Shown here: piece by piece, positions 1 to 9,059 of the stretch
Position numbering within the stretch: the stretch's first letter is position 1
Layout: every line of letters begins with the position of its first letter
From: Runella defluvii
GTDB taxonomy: Bacteria; Bacteroidota; Bacteroidia; Cytophagales; Spirosomataceae
Reading direction: 5' to 3'
Length of the DNA stretch: 64,000 nucleotides
Assembly (NCBI RefSeq): GCF_014195535.1
Contig: NZ_JACIBY010000019.1
Location: 43,677-107,676 of the forward strand
The notes under the pieces: model-generated
The model's database searches: none
What the model saw: only the letters and a program-made list of their open reading frames with translations
What the model was told of the DNA's origin: nothing
Position numbers and translations under genes: made by a program

Positions 1-202
1 TGGTGTTTTCGATACGTACAGCGTTTTGCAGGGCATCGACCGCGTTATTCCTGTGGATGTATATGTACCTGGTTGCCCTCCTCGCCCTGAGCAAATTTTG
101 GAAGGCATCATGCAAGTACGTGAACTTACCCACAACGAATCACTCCGCCGTCGTAATGGTGCCGAGTATCAAGCACTTTTGGCATCGTATAACATTCAGT
201 AA
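1..202 (+). CDS. nuoB: NADH-quinone oxidoreductase subunit B (NuoB), C-terminal part
   Basis: This is the 3' end of a gene that enters from the left edge; the first complete codon is at position 2 and the TAA stop is at 200-202, leaving about 66 residues. NuoB carries the terminal N2 [4Fe-4S] cluster of complex I and passes electrons to quinone at the membrane interface. The visible part contains the conserved VPGCPPRPE segment, whose cysteine is a cluster ligand, followed by an 'ILEGI' helix typical of the family's end. It lies 24 bases before nuoC, in the standard nuo order. There is no start codon inside the window, so only the 3' part can be described. The tail after the core motif is charged and variable, as is usual. 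Identification is firm from the motif plus synteny. Confidence 0.93.
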   Translation, partial: GVFDTYSVLQGIDRVIPVDVYVPGCPPRPEQILEGIMQVRELTHNESLRRRNGAEYQALLASYNIQ

Positions 203-226
203 TCATCGATTTTATCATTGAGACTT

Positions 227-730
227 ATGCTCAACAATCAATCAGTAGCAGAAGAAATCGTCAAGAAATTTGGGGATGATGTATATGATTTTGAAGAGCC
301 ATTTGGGTTGCTCACGTTGACTACCACGCGTGAGCAGATTATTCCAATGCTCGAATACCTCAAAAATCACTCAGAATTTAAAATTGGCTTTCTAACAGAT
401 ATTACTGGGGTACATTTTCCTGACACCACCCCCGCCACCGAATACTGTGTGGTATATCACTTGCACAGTTTTATTCACAATTTTCGGGTACGTATTAAAG
501 TCTTTTTGGCAGAAGCCGATTTGCACATTCCAACGGCCTCCGAAGTATATGCAAGCGCCAATTGGATGGAACGCGAAACGTTTGACTTCTTCGGAATCAT
601 CTTCGATGGCCACCCTAATCTAATTCGTATCCTGAACATGGAAGAAATGGATTACCACCCAATGCGCCGCGAATATCCGTTGGAAGACGCTACCCGTGAA
701 GATAAAATTGATGCTCTTTTTGGAAGATAA
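227..730 (+). CDS. nuoC: NADH-quinone oxidoreductase subunit C (NuoC)
   Basis: This encodes the about 30-kDa-type subunit of the peripheral arm of complex I, which helps hold the quinone-binding module next to NuoD. The 167-residue protein contains the family signature ERETFDFFGIIFDGHPNLIR at about residues 110-130 and ends with the usual 'YPLE' region. I chose the ATG at 227; a TTG three codons upstream (218) is also in frame but less likely. It is a stand-alone NuoC, not the NuoCD fusion of enterobacteria. It sits between nuoB and nuoD with short spacers (24 and 18 bases), so it is almost certainly cotranscribed. Confidence 0.95.
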   Translation: MLNNQSVAEEIVKKFGDDVYDFEEPFGLLTLTTTREQIIPMLEYLKNHSEFKIGFLTDITGVHFPDTTPATEYCVVYHLHSFIHNFRVRIKVFLAEADLHIPTASEVYASANWMERETFDFFGIIFDGHPNLIRILNMEEMDYHPMRREYPLEDATREDKIDALFGR

Positions 731-748
731 TTTTAAGTAAAACAAGAA

Positions 749-1981
749 ATGACCGAAGCTAACATTGCCAAATCAACTAGCGGTACTCTTGTCAAAGACG
801 AACCAGTACAATACGTCAATGAACTGACTACCCTCAACCTTGGCCCTACCCACCCCGCGACACACGGTATTTTCCAAAACGTGTTGACGATGGATGGTGA
901 AAAAATCATTGCTGGGGAACAAACAGTCGGGTATATCCACCGCGCTTTTGAAAAAATTGCCGAGCGTCGTCCGTTTTACCAAATTACGACCCTCACCGAC
1001 CGCATGAACTACTGCTCTTCTCCTATCAATAACATGGGATGGCACATGACGGTTGAAAAACTCCTCGGCGTTGAGGTTCCAAAACGGGCTCAATACATTC
1101 GCGTTATTATGATGGAGCTGGCACGTATTGCCGACCACATCGTTTGTAACGGTATCTTAGGCGTTGATACAGGCGCATTTACGGGCTTTTTGTACATCTA
1201 CGAGTACCGTGAAAAAATCTATGAAATTTACGAAGAAATGTGTGGTGCGCGTTTGACAACCAACATGGGTCGCGTAGGTGGAATGGAACGCGATTTGTCG
1301 AAAGAAGCGATTCGCAAAATCAATGAGTTTTTGACGACATTCCCCCCTATTTTCAGAGAATTCGAACGGTTATTTAACCGCAACCGTATTTTTATGGATC
1401 GTACCGTTGGGGTTGGCGCTATCTCTGCCGAGCGTGCCATGAGTTACGGCTTTACGGGGCCAAACCTTCGTGCTGCTGGGGTGGACTACGACGTTCGGGT
1501 GATGAACCCTTATTCTTCGTACGAAGATTTTGAATTTGACATTCCAGTTGGACAACATGGCGATACTTACGACCGATTCATGGTTCGTGACGAGGAAATT
1601 TGGCAAAGCCTTCGCATCATTGAGCAAGCGTTGAAAAATCTTCCAGAAGGCCCTTATTTTGCCGATGCCCCCGAATACTATCTGCCTCCAAAGCAAGAAG
1701 TATATCGTAGCATGGAAGCACTCATCTATCACTTCAAAATTGTGATGGGTGAAATCGACGCTCCTGTTGGCGAGGTGTATCATGCTGTTGAAGGCGGAAA
1801 CGGAGAACTTGGATTCTACTTAATCAGCGATGGTGGACGTACGCCTTACCGTTTGCACTTCCGTCGTCCGTGTTTTATTTATTATCAGGCTTATCCTGAA
1901 ATGTGCGTTGGTAGCACCATCTCAGATGCTATCGTGACCATGAGTAGTCTTAACGTAATTGCAGGTGAGTTGGATGCTTAA
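749..1981 (+). CDS. nuoD: NADH-quinone oxidoreductase subunit D (NuoD)
   Basis: This is the 49-kDa-type subunit that forms the quinone-reducing site of complex I together with NuoB. The 410 residues begin with a short variable tail and then the [12 protein letters not shown] motif, which carries the conserved His residues of the quinone pocket. Further family segments are '[12 protein letters not shown]', '[14 protein letters not shown]' and the C-terminal '[18 protein letters not shown]', which ends without the fusion seen in NuoCD. Length is normal for the family. The gene is followed after 12 bases by nuoE. No unusual substitutions were noticed. Confidence 0.97.
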   Translation: MTEANIAKSTSGTLVKDEPVQYVNELTTLNLGPTHPATHGIFQNVLTMDGEKIIAGEQTVGYIHRAFEKIAERRPFYQITTLTDRMNYCSSPINNMGWHMTVEKLLGVEVPKRAQYIRVIMMELARIADHIVCNGILGVDTGAFTGFLYIYEYREKIYEIYEEMCGARLTTNMGRVGGMERDLSKEAIRKINEFLTTFPPIFREFERLFNRNRIFMDRTVGVGAISAERAMSYGFTGPNLRAAGVDYDVRVMNPYSSYEDFEFDIPVGQHGDTYDRFMVRDEEIWQSLRIIEQALKNLPEGPYFADAPEYYLPPKQEVYRSMEALIYHFKIVMGEIDAPVGEVYHAVEGGNGELGFYLISDGGRTPYRLHFRRPCFIYYQAYPEMCVGSTISDAIVTMSSLNVIAGELDA

Positions 1982-1993
1982 TCGACTTTGAAA

Positions 1994-2494
1994 ATGACTG
2001 AAACTACACATACTGTTGCTTTTACTACCGAGCGTCTAGCCAAAGCCAAAGAAATCATAGCTCGCTATCCAGAAGGTAAACAAAAATCTGCCCTTTTGCC
2101 TTTGCTTCACCTTGCCCAAGAACAATATGGCTGGGTAAGTCCTGAGGTGATGGATTATGTGGCTGGATTGCTCACTATTTTGCCCATTGAAGTATATGAG
2201 GTGGCATCGTTTTATACCATGTTTCACCTTGACCCCGTTGGCAAACACGTCATTGAGTATTGCCGTACGGGTCCTTGCTGCCTCATGGGTGGTGAAGATG
2301 TTTATGGATACCTCAAGACAAAATTGGGAATTGATACGGGCGAAACCACTGCCGATGGCAAATTTACCATCAAAGAAGTGGAGTGCTTGGCTGCCTGCGG
2401 ATGGGGACCCGTCTTTCAGGTTCGTGAAAAGTACTACATGAACCTGACCAATGACAAGATTGACGAAATCATTGACGAATTAAGCAAAGACTAA
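1994..2494 (+). CDS. nuoE: NADH-quinone oxidoreductase subunit E (NuoE)
   Basis: This is the 24-kDa-type, thioredoxin-fold subunit that binds the N1a [2Fe-2S] cluster in the NADH-dehydrogenase module. The four cysteine ligands are visible as C-x4-C (CRTGPCC) at about residues 89-94 and C-x3-C (CLAACGWGP) at about residues 130-134. I start at the ATG at 1994; a TTG two codons upstream (1988) is in frame. The 166-residue length is standard. It lies between nuoD and nuoF in canonical order and would pair with NuoF in the assembled enzyme. Confidence 0.95.
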   Translation: MTETTHTVAFTTERLAKAKEIIARYPEGKQKSALLPLLHLAQEQYGWVSPEVMDYVAGLLTILPIEVYEVASFYTMFHLDPVGKHVIEYCRTGPCCLMGGEDVYGYLKTKLGIDTGETTADGKFTIKEVECLAACGWGPVFQVREKYYMNLTNDKIDEIIDELSKD

Positions 2495-2515
2495 AAGATA
2501 TTTCATCGATATACT

Positions 2516-3856
2516 ATGCCAGTAAAAATTCTTACCGAACACATAAATGTTCCCGGTATCGACACCTTCGAAGTCTATCGTAAGATGGGCGGTTATACTG
2601 CGGTAGAAAAGGCATTGAAAAAAATGACTCCTGACGAAATCGTGGAGGAAGTCAAAAAATCAGGTGTCAGAGGACGCGGTGGAGCAGGTTTCCCGATGGG
2701 AATGAAGTGGAGCTTTTTGGCCAAACCAGAAGGAGTTCCTCGCTACTTGGTCTGCAACGCCGATGAGTCAGAACCTGGTACTTTCAAAGACCACTACTTA
2801 ATGAAAAACAACCCTCACTTGTTGATTGAGGGGATGATTGTTTCAAGTTTTGCGCTTGGTGCCAACAAATCATTCATTTATGTACGTGGTGAATTGATGT
2901 ATGTCATTCACATCCTTGAAAGAGCCATTGAAGAAGCAAAAGCTGCGGGCTTTTTAGGAAAAAATATTTTGGGAACTGGCTATGACCTTGAATTGGTCGT
3001 TCAACCAGGCGGTGGTGCTTACATCTGCGGAGAAGAAACGGCCCTTCTTGAATCATTGGAAGGAAAACGTGGAAACCCACGCAACAAGCCACCATTCCCT
3101 GCCGTCAAGGGGCTTTACCAATGTCCTACGGTGGTTAATAACGTGGAGTCTATCTCAAATACACCTTGGATTGTCAACAACGGTGGTGAAGCTTATGCGG
3201 CACTTGGGGTAGGTCGTAGCACAGGAACGAAGCTTATTTCGGTTTCTGGCCACGTCAACAAACCTGGCGTTTATGAAATTCCATTAGGTATTACGGTTGA
3301 AGACTTTATTTATGCTGACGAATGGTGTGGCGGGATTCGCCCTGGGCACCACCTCAAAGCGGTGGTAGCAGGAGGTTCTTCTGTACCTATTTTGCCAGCC
3401 AACCTTATCCTAACATTGGCCAATGGTGACAAACGTTTGATGACGTATGAATCATTGTCTGACGGAGGTTTTGCCACAGGTACCATGCTTGGATCGGGCG
3501 GATTTATCGTCATGGATGAAACCACTTGTATCGTTCGCAATACGTTGACCTTTGCCCGTTTCTACCACCACGAGTCGTGCGGACAATGTTCACCTTGTCG
3601 CGAAGGAACTGGCTGGATGGATAAAGTGCTCGACCGCATCGAACACGGTAAAGGAAACATGCGTGACATTGACTTGTTGGTGGACGTTGCCAAAAAAATT
3701 GAAGGAAATACCATCTGTCCATTGGGAGATGCAGCAGCTTGGCCAATAGCGGCGGCCATTCGTCACTTCCGTCATGAATTTGAATGGCACGTGACCCATC
3801 CGCTCGAAGCAACAAAACCCGGTGCAGTGTACCGTGGTGAAATGGAATTAGTTTAA
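2516..3856 (+). CDS. nuoF: NADH-quinone oxidoreductase subunit F (NuoF)
   Basis: This is the NADH- and FMN-binding subunit that starts electron transfer in complex I. The 446 residues contain the glycine-rich [16 protein letters not shown] nucleotide/FMN motif near residue 51, the [13 protein letters not shown] segment near residue 77, a [17 protein letters not shown] stretch near residue 167, and the N3 [4Fe-4S] ligands in [13 protein letters not shown] (about residues 350-362) plus the later [10 protein letters not shown] cysteine. Length and motif order are normal. It follows nuoE after 21 bases. Confidence 0.97.
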   Translation: MPVKILTEHINVPGIDTFEVYRKMGGYTAVEKALKKMTPDEIVEEVKKSGVRGRGGAGFPMGMKWSFLAKPEGVPRYLVCNADESEPGTFKDHYLMKNNPHLLIEGMIVSSFALGANKSFIYVRGELMYVIHILERAIEEAKAAGFLGKNILGTGYDLELVVQPGGGAYICGEETALLESLEGKRGNPRNKPPFPAVKGLYQCPTVVNNVESISNTPWIVNNGGEAYAALGVGRSTGTKLISVSGHVNKPGVYEIPLGITVEDFIYADEWCGGIRPGHHLKAVVAGGSSVPILPANLILTLANGDKRLMTYESLSDGGFATGTMLGSGGFIVMDETTCIVRNTLTFARFYHHESCGQCSPCREGTGWMDKVLDRIEHGKGNMRDIDLLVDVAKKIEGNTICPLGDAAAWPIAAAIRHFRHEFEWHVTHPLEATKPGAVYRGEMELV

Positions 3857-3891
3857 GAGATTGAAGTTTGATTTTGAACTACGAATAATAC

Positions 3892-5001
3892 ATGGAAACT
3901 ACTGCACCGCAGTTATTCAAAATAACGTTTGACGGTATCGAAATCGAAGTGCCGCCTGGAACGACCATCATGCAAGCGGCCCGTAAAATCGCCGAAGCCG
4001 ATCCTACAAAAATGCACCTTGCACCTCCAGCTATGTGCTACTATGAGCCATTGAAGGGTTCGGGTGGAAAATGCCGTGCTTGCTTGGTAAAAGTATCCGC
4101 AGGGTCAGCCAAAGACCCGCGCCCTATGCCTAAGTTGGTACCTTCGTGTATTACTACGGTGCAAGATGGTATGATTGTTGAAAACACCACCAACGAAGCC
4201 GTGGTAGAAACCCGCAAGGGAATCGTGGAGTTTTTGCTCCTCAACCACCCGCTCGATTGCCCAGTGTGCGACCAAGCAGGCGAATGCCACCTTCAAGACT
4301 TTGCGTTTGAGCATGGTCGTGTTCAAACGCGCTACGAAGAAGACCGTCGTACGTTTGAAAAGCAAGACATTGGCCCGTATGTTCAATTACACATGACGCG
4401 TTGTATTTTGTGCTACCGTTGTGTGTTTACTGCTGACCAAATCACCAACAAACGTGTACATGGGGTGATGAACCGTGGCGACCATGCCGAAATTAGTACG
4501 TACATCGAAAAAGCCATTGATAATGATTTCTCAGGAAACGTTATTGATGTTTGCCCAGTAGGTGCATTGACGGATAAGACCTACCGTTTCAAAAACCGTG
4601 TTTGGTTCACAAAGCCTGTAGATGCACATTGTGATTGTGAAAAATGCAGTGGTAAAGTGACGTTGTGGTACCGTGGAGATGAAGTAATCCGCGTAACTGC
4701 GCGCAAAAACGAATGGGGCGAAGTCAAAGAATTTATCTGTAATACCTGCCGTTTTGAACGTAAAAAAACCAGTGACTGGACCATCGAAGGCCCCATGAAA
4801 GTGGCACGTTACTCGGTGATTATGGCCAATAAATACCGCGCTGACTTGAAAAAACCAGAGTTTGGTTTGAAAGTAGCGGCCTCGCAATACAAGCAAATTG
4901 ACGACTCTCGCCCGTTTGTCACTGACAACAGCACCATTCGGGAACTGAGTAAAGAAAATAACGCGAAAGCCAATCAACGTTCATTGGCCGAGAACAACTA
5001 A
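3892..5001 (+). CDS. nuoG: NADH-quinone oxidoreductase subunit G, short form (NuoG)
   Basis: This is the iron-sulfur subunit that wires electrons from NuoF/NuoE toward NuoI. At 369 residues it has the N-terminal ferredoxin fold ([2Fe-2S] ligands in MCYYEP and GGKCRACLVKV plus PSCITT), the NuoG [4Fe-4S] region with HPLDCPVCDQAGECHLQDF, the second cluster region TRCILCYRCV, and a Cys cluster CDCEKCSG...ICNTC near residues 245-290. It stops there and lacks the large molybdopterin-like domain that makes enterobacterial NuoG about 900 residues. Truncated NuoG is known in Bacteroidota, so I do not treat it as a broken gene. The last roughly 50 residues are variable. Confidence 0.93.
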   Translation: METTAPQLFKITFDGIEIEVPPGTTIMQAARKIAEADPTKMHLAPPAMCYYEPLKGSGGKCRACLVKVSAGSAKDPRPMPKLVPSCITTVQDGMIVENTTNEAVVETRKGIVEFLLLNHPLDCPVCDQAGECHLQDFAFEHGRVQTRYEEDRRTFEKQDIGPYVQLHMTRCILCYRCVFTADQITNKRVHGVMNRGDHAEISTYIEKAIDNDFSGNVIDVCPVGALTDKTYRFKNRVWFTKPVDAHCDCEKCSGKVTLWYRGDEVIRVTARKNEWGEVKEFICNTCRFERKKTSDWTIEGPMKVARYSVIMANKYRADLKKPEFGLKVAASQYKQIDDSRPFVTDNSTIRELSKENNAKANQRSLAENN

Positions 5002-5019
5002 AAAACAGTCACTTCGATT

Positions 5020-6123
5020 ATGGCTTTTTCAATAGACGCAGCTTTTATCATCAAGGCAATTATAATATTACTCATTTTTGCCATTACCCTGTTGATAGCA
5101 ACTTACTCCACTTATGCAGAACGCAAGGTGGCAGCCTTTATTCAAGACCGTATTGGCCCTAACCGTGCAGGTCCGTTTGGGTTATTGCAACCCATCGCCG
5201 ATGCCGTCAAAATGTTCTTTAAAGAGGACTTCATTCCATCACATGCCAGCAAATGGCTGTTTATTTTGGGCCCGTGTCTTTCCATGCTTACCGCCTTAAT
5301 GACCAGCGCGGTTATTCCGTTTGGCGACAGCATCAAGTACGAAGCCGCCCCTGGTAAAGTTTGGGATGTGGCCGTACAAGCCATCGACGTTAACATTGGA
5401 ATCCTATACGTGTTTGGAGTTGTTTCGCTTGGTGTGTATGGAATCATGGTGGGAGGTTGGGCTTCCAACAACAAATTCTCGCTTTTAGGCGCCATTCGTG
5501 CGGCTTCGCAGAACATCAGTTACGAAATCTCAATGGGTTTGGCTATTGTTGCCATTTTGATGATGACAGGGTCACTTTCTATCCGTCATATCGTGGAGCA
5601 ACAGCACGGCGGCAACTGGAATATATTCTATCAACCGTTGGGTTTTGTTATTTTCATTACCTGTGCGTTTGCCGAGTGTAACCGTACTCCTTTTGACCTT
5701 CCTGAGTGTGAAACAGAGCTCATTGGTGGGTATCATACGGAGTATAGCTCAATGAAACTTGGTTTCTATCTCTTTGCTGAATACATCAACATGTTTGTTT
5801 CATCCGCAATGATTGCCAGTCTTTACTTTGGTGGGTACAACTACCCGGGCATGGATTGGGTACAAGCCAAATTGATTGCTGCAACGGGAGAAATTACGGG
5901 TCACAACCTTGCTACGTTGGTAGGTACGTTGGCTTTCTTTGGTAAGTCATTGTTCTTTGTATTCTTCTACATGTGGGTACGTTGGACATTGCCTCGTTTC
6001 CGTTACGACCAATTAATGAACCTCGGCTGGAAAGGACTTATTCCATTGGCCATTGTCAATGTTATCTTGACGGGGGGCGCCATTTTGTACTTGAAACCCT
6101 TAGTAGTTTCACTTTTGAAATAG
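5020..6123 (+). CDS. nuoH: NADH-quinone oxidoreductase subunit H (NuoH)
   Basis: This is the membrane subunit that forms the quinone tunnel and joins the peripheral arm to the proton-pumping arm. The 367-residue hydrophobic protein contains the conserved YAERKVAAFIQDRIGPNR segment near residue 31, GLLQPIADAVKMFFKED near residue 54, and the AFAECNRTPFDLPECETEL loop near residue 217 with its acidic cluster. About eight transmembrane helices are apparent. Length is normal. Downstream, 70 bases with 7-bp-period repeats separate it from nuoI, which is a longer gap than elsewhere in this operon. Confidence 0.96.
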   Translation: MAFSIDAAFIIKAIIILLIFAITLLIATYSTYAERKVAAFIQDRIGPNRAGPFGLLQPIADAVKMFFKEDFIPSHASKWLFILGPCLSMLTALMTSAVIPFGDSIKYEAAPGKVWDVAVQAIDVNIGILYVFGVVSLGVYGIMVGGWASNNKFSLLGAIRAASQNISYEISMGLAIVAILMMTGSLSIRHIVEQQHGGNWNIFYQPLGFVIFITCAFAECNRTPFDLPECETELIGGYHTEYSSMKLGFYLFAEYINMFVSSAMIASLYFGGYNYPGMDWVQAKLIAATGEITGHNLATLVGTLAFFGKSLFFVFFYMWVRWTLPRFRYDQLMNLGWKGLIPLAIVNVILTGGAILYLKPLVVSLLK

Positions 6124-6190
6124 CTTACAAGTGTTACAGCTTACTAATTATCGCCCTGTAAACTGTAAACTAGGAACTGTAAACCTTTGA
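6121..6190. repeat. Degenerate heptanucleotide repeats between nuoH and nuoI
   Basis: The nuoH-nuoI spacer reads in steps of seven bases. CTGTAAA occurs at 6156-6162, 6163-6169 and 6177-6183, with the variant CTAGGAA between the last two, and weaker units upstream such as TACAGCT at 6135. The first unit overlaps the nuoH stop codon. It belongs with similar 7-bp-period tracts at 9015, 13755, 53942 and 59429. Confidence 0.6.
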
Positions 6191-6193
6191 GTT

Positions 6194-6772
6194 ATGCAAC
6201 TTACGAATCGTTCAAAACAAGTTAGTAATAAAGAAATGACCTTTGCAGAGAAGATTTATCTTCCTGCCATCGTCACAGGTCTAGGGATTACGATTAAGCA
6301 CTTTTTTCAGAAAAAAGTGACCATCAGTTATCCTGAAGTTAAAAAGAACCTAGGCCCCGTATTTCGCGGGCGCCACGTCCTCAAACGCGACGACCAAGGC
6401 CGCGAACGCTGTACTGCCTGCGGTTTGTGTGCCGTAGCTTGTCCTGCTGAGGCGATTTCAATGGTGGCTTCAGAACGCCAAAAAGGAGAAGAAAATCTTT
6501 ATCGGGAAGAGAAATACGCTGCCGTGTATGAAATCAACATGCTACGTTGTATTTTCTGCGGGCTGTGTGAGGAAGCTTGTCCAAAACAAGCCATTTACCT
6601 TCGTCACGATGAGTTTGTGCCCGTATTTACTGAACGTGATCAAGTAATTTGGGGTAAAGACAAGTTGGCCGAAAATATGAACAACCGCTATTTACGCACC
6701 GCTTGGACCAGAGAAGAAGCGCACGAACAAGATTTGAAAGGTATCGTAGCACAACCAAGAACACAACTGTAA
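6194..6772 (+). CDS. nuoI: NADH-quinone oxidoreductase subunit I (NuoI)
   Basis: This is the 8Fe ferredoxin-type subunit that carries clusters N6a and N6b between NuoG and NuoB. Two classic C-x2-C-x2-C-x3-CP motifs are visible: CTACGLCAVACPAEAI (about residues 73-88) and CIFCGLCEEACPKQAI (about residues 117-132). The protein is 192 residues. I use the ATG at 6194; an internal ATG at 6236 (before 'TFAEK') is a weaker alternative. A charged C-terminal tail of about 50 residues follows the second cluster. It is separated from nuoJ by 12 bases. Confidence 0.95.
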   Translation: MQLTNRSKQVSNKEMTFAEKIYLPAIVTGLGITIKHFFQKKVTISYPEVKKNLGPVFRGRHVLKRDDQGRERCTACGLCAVACPAEAISMVASERQKGEENLYREEKYAAVYEINMLRCIFCGLCEEACPKQAIYLRHDEFVPVFTERDQVIWGKDKLAENMNNRYLRTAWTREEAHEQDLKGIVAQPRTQL

Positions 6773-6784
6773 ACTACCTTAAAG

Positions 6785-7330
6785 ATGGACTTTTCAACTT
6801 TTATTAATAACCTTACCCCCGCCGCTATTTTTTTCTACGTACTTTCGTTTTTGACGATTTTGTGCGGGCTAATGGTCGTTTTAGCAAGAAACCCGATTCA
6901 CAGCGTACTTTTTTTGATTGGCACTTTCTTTTGTTTATCAGGACATTATGTGCTTCTAAACGCCCAATTCCTAGCCGCTGTTAATATCATCGTTTATGCA
7001 GGTGCTATCATGGTACTTTTCTTATTTGTCATTATGTTCTTGAACTTGCGTCAAGAAGACGAAGAATCGAAAACCAATTTAGTCAAAATCGCGGCAACCA
7101 TTGTGGGTGGAACCCTCGGGGTTATCATGGTCGGTGTGTTGCGTAAATCACAATTTGGCTCTTACAATCCTTACGAATTTGATTCACAAGTGGGGATGGT
7201 CGAAAGTCTCGGAAATGTACTTTACAACGATTATTTACTTCCTTTTGAATTAGCGTCGGTATTGTTCCTTATTGCCATGGTAGGTGCCGTGATGTTGGGA
7301 CGCCGCGAAGCTGGTGATAGACATTTTTAA
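6785..7330 (+). CDS. nuoJ: NADH-quinone oxidoreductase subunit J (NuoJ)
   Basis: This is a small membrane subunit of complex I near the quinone cavity. The 181 residues show about five transmembrane segments and the family pattern 'NPIHSVLFLIGTFF...NAQFLAAVNIIVYAGAIMVLFLFVIMFLNL' including the conserved VYAGAIMVLFLFV helix (broken in quoting). The gene ends at 7330 and the next gene, 12 bases on, is anmK. The usual partners nuoK, nuoL, nuoM and nuoN are absent from the window, so the membrane arm must be completed by genes elsewhere. Confidence 0.94.
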   Translation: MDFSTFINNLTPAAIFFYVLSFLTILCGLMVVLARNPIHSVLFLIGTFFCLSGHYVLLNAQFLAAVNIIVYAGAIMVLFLFVIMFLNLRQEDEESKTNLVKIAATIVGGTLGVIMVGVLRKSQFGSYNPYEFDSQVGMVESLGNVLYNDYLLPFELASVLFLIAMVGAVMLGRREAGDRHF

Positions 7331-7341
7331 TCGACAGGCGA

Positions 7342-8538
7342 ATGAATGCAAACCTCAGTAAATTAGTTGAGATTGCACAAAAGCCAACGCGACGAATCAT
7401 AGGGCTCATGTCTGGGACATCCATGGATGGTTTAGACATAGCCCTATGTCGTTTTAGTGGGCATGGTGCAAAGACAACGCTTACCCTCGAAAAATTCGAT
7501 ACTATTGCTTTTGGTGATGACATCAAAGATGAAATTCGTCGGGTTTTTGCCAAAAAAGAAATTGATTTCCAACACCTTTGTCTCCTCAACCCGTGGGTGG
7601 GAAATTTGCATGGAAAACTCGTGCTGGATTGTTTGAAGAAATGGCAAATTGACCCGCAAGACATTGATGTTGTCGCGAGTCACGGGCAAACGGTTTTTCA
7701 TGCTCCCAAAATTTTGCATCGGCTAGATAAATACCCCAACGCTACCCTTCAAATTGGCGATGGCGACCATATCGCCGTAACGACGGGCATTATTACCCTG
7801 AGTGATTTTCGGCAAAAACACTGCGCGGCGGGTGGTGAAGGTGCGCCTCTTGCTGTCTATGGCGACTATTTTATTTTTTCCAAAAAAGATGAAAACCGCA
7901 TCATGCTAAACATGGGCGGAATAGCCAATTTTACGTATCTGCCAGGGTCGCTCAATGCCCAAGAGGTGTTCGTCACCGATACTGGGCCAGGCAACACCCT
8001 CATCGACGCTTTTATGCGTAAGTTTTTTAACTTGCCCTACGACCAAGATGGAAAAGTTGCTCTAAGTGGCCATGTCAATCAATCTTTGTTGGTCGCATTG
8101 AAAAAAGATGCCTTTTTTAAAGGGCCCTTTCCCAAGACAACGGGCCCCGAATTATTCAGTTTGGAGTACGTGCGAATTGCCCAGCAACGCAGCAATACCA
8201 CCTCCTTATCTCCCGAAGATTTGGTCGCTACCCTTACTCAGTTTTCGGCAGAAACCATCGCCGAGGCCATTTTAAAAGTGTGCCAAAAAGACCAAGAATA
8301 TCATTTGTATTTGAGCGGGGGGGGAATGCACAACCCTGCCCTCATTAAGGCACTTCGCAAATTACTGCCCGACTTTCCGATGGATGCCACCGATTCCTTA
8401 GGGATATCAGGGGATGCCAAAGAAGCGGTTTTGTTTGCCATTTTAGCCAACGAAACGCTTTGTGGAAATAACCTTGACTTTGGCACAAGAGAGGGAGTCC
8501 CCAGTGTTTCAATGGGAAAAATTTCATTCCCTAATTAA
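7342..8538 (+). CDS. anmK: Anhydro-N-acetylmuramic acid kinase (AnmK)
   Basis: AnmK hydrolyses and phosphorylates 1,6-anhydro-MurNAc to MurNAc-6-phosphate, a step of cytoplasmic peptidoglycan recycling. The 398-residue protein has the N-terminal IGLMSGTSMDGLDIAL ATP-binding motif, DTGPGNTLIDAFMRKFF with the family's catalytic-region aspartate, an NMGGIANFTYLP segment and LSGGGMHNP near the C terminus. Length is typical. It starts 12 bases after nuoJ, so it may be read from the nuo promoter, although there is no functional link between the pathways. No terminator is obvious between nuoJ and anmK. Confidence 0.94.
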   Translation: MNANLSKLVEIAQKPTRRIIGLMSGTSMDGLDIALCRFSGHGAKTTLTLEKFDTIAFGDDIKDEIRRVFAKKEIDFQHLCLLNPWVGNLHGKLVLDCLKKWQIDPQDIDVVASHGQTVFHAPKILHRLDKYPNATLQIGDGDHIAVTTGIITLSDFRQKHCAAGGEGAPLAVYGDYFIFSKKDENRIMLNMGGIANFTYLPGSLNAQEVFVTDTGPGNTLIDAFMRKFFNLPYDQDGKVALSGHVNQSLLVALKKDAFFKGPFPKTTGPELFSLEYVRIAQQRSNTTSLSPEDLVATLTQFSAETIAEAILKVCQKDQEYHLYLSGGGMHNPALIKALRKLLPDFPMDATDSLGISGDAKEAVLFAILANETLCGNNLDFGTREGVPSVSMGKISFPN

Positions 8539-8615
8539 GCCTTGGCATTTTGTGGGTGTACAAATAAATGCAGGATTTAGTAACATTCCCTTCCCTTTAA
8601 AACACAGAGAGGACA

Positions 8616-8700
8616 ATTAGAATAAACACATAGTAAACAAAGAAATCGGTCAGACGCATCGACCTTTAGATTTGTGTACTATGTGTTTAATTTTGCTAAT
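8616..8700. repeat. Long imperfect palindrome
   Basis: The arms at 8624-8641 and 8671-8688 match at 17 of 18 positions (AAACACATAGTAAACAAA against the complement of TTTGTGTACTATGTGTTT). The pairing extends inward with GGTC (8648-8651) and GACC (8661-8664), and outward with ATTAG (8616-8620) and CTAAT (8696-8700). The whole can fold into a hairpin of about 85 bases. There is no T-run, so it is more likely a repeat element than a terminator. Confidence 0.65.
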
Positions 8701-8802
8701 CACCTAAAAGTCTCGTAAACCCTCCTTTGTTTAAGTCTTGAACTTTGACAAAGACCAAGGCTTAAATTAAGTACGTTGTTTATTAAGTTTCTTTATAATT
8801 TA

Positions 8803-8921
8803 CCCGCAGATTTACGCTGATTCTAAAACCGCAGATAACCGCAGATTTTGGGTGATTAATTCGGCTAATGAGCTTATCTGCGCCAATCCGCGTTGAATTT
8901 TAATCTGCGTTTATCTGCGGG
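8803..8921. repeat. Inverted repeat of 'GCAGAT' type
   Basis: The left arm CCCGCAGATTTACGCTGATT (8803-8822) and the right arm AATCTGCGTTTATCTGCGGG (8902-8921) pair at 17 of 20 positions. Inside, ACCGCAGATA and ACCGCAGATT lie in tandem near 8828-8847, and TTATCTGCG and CGCGTTGAATTT occur near 8875-8900. From memory, similar CAGATTTACGC-type elements are dispersed in many bacterial genomes; their function is unknown. Confidence 0.6.
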
Positions 8922-9014
8922 ATAAAAAATATCATATTACTTTTCAAACAAGGCATTAAGTAGCAGAGCAAAAGTTTTAGGATATTTGCTTTAATGTAAT
9001 TCGTTGATTTTGAA

Positions 9015-9035
9015 CGGATAACGGTTAACCGCACG
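9015..9035. repeat. Short heptanucleotide repeat tract
   Basis: Three 7-bp units stand in a row: CGGATAA (9015-9021), CGGTTAA (9022-9028) and CCGCACG (9029-9035). The first unit is identical to one inside the giant surface-protein gene at 54022-54028. The tract lies downstream of the minus-strand aspartyl protease gene. Confidence 0.5.
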
Positions 9036-9059
9036 GGCGGCCCCGTTGTGCTTTAGCAC

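Larger units (their letters stand above)
8539..9059. other. Gene-free region rich in inverted repeats between anmK and the aspartyl protease
   Basis: No credible coding sequence is present in these 521 bases, which lie between two converging genes. They hold at least three separate palindromic structures, annotated individually, plus a short 7-bp-period tract at 9015-9035. Two small perfect palindromes (CGGTTAACCG at 9022-9031 and GTGCTTTAGCAC at 9048-9059) and an ACGGG/CCCGT stem (9033-9046) sit just beyond the stop of the minus-strand gene and may act as its terminator, although there is no clear T-run. Confidence 0.6.

Noticed and set aside
3892..5001. NuoG as a truncated pseudogene
   Set aside because: Its cluster motifs are intact, and short NuoG without the molybdopterin domain is normal for Bacteroidota.
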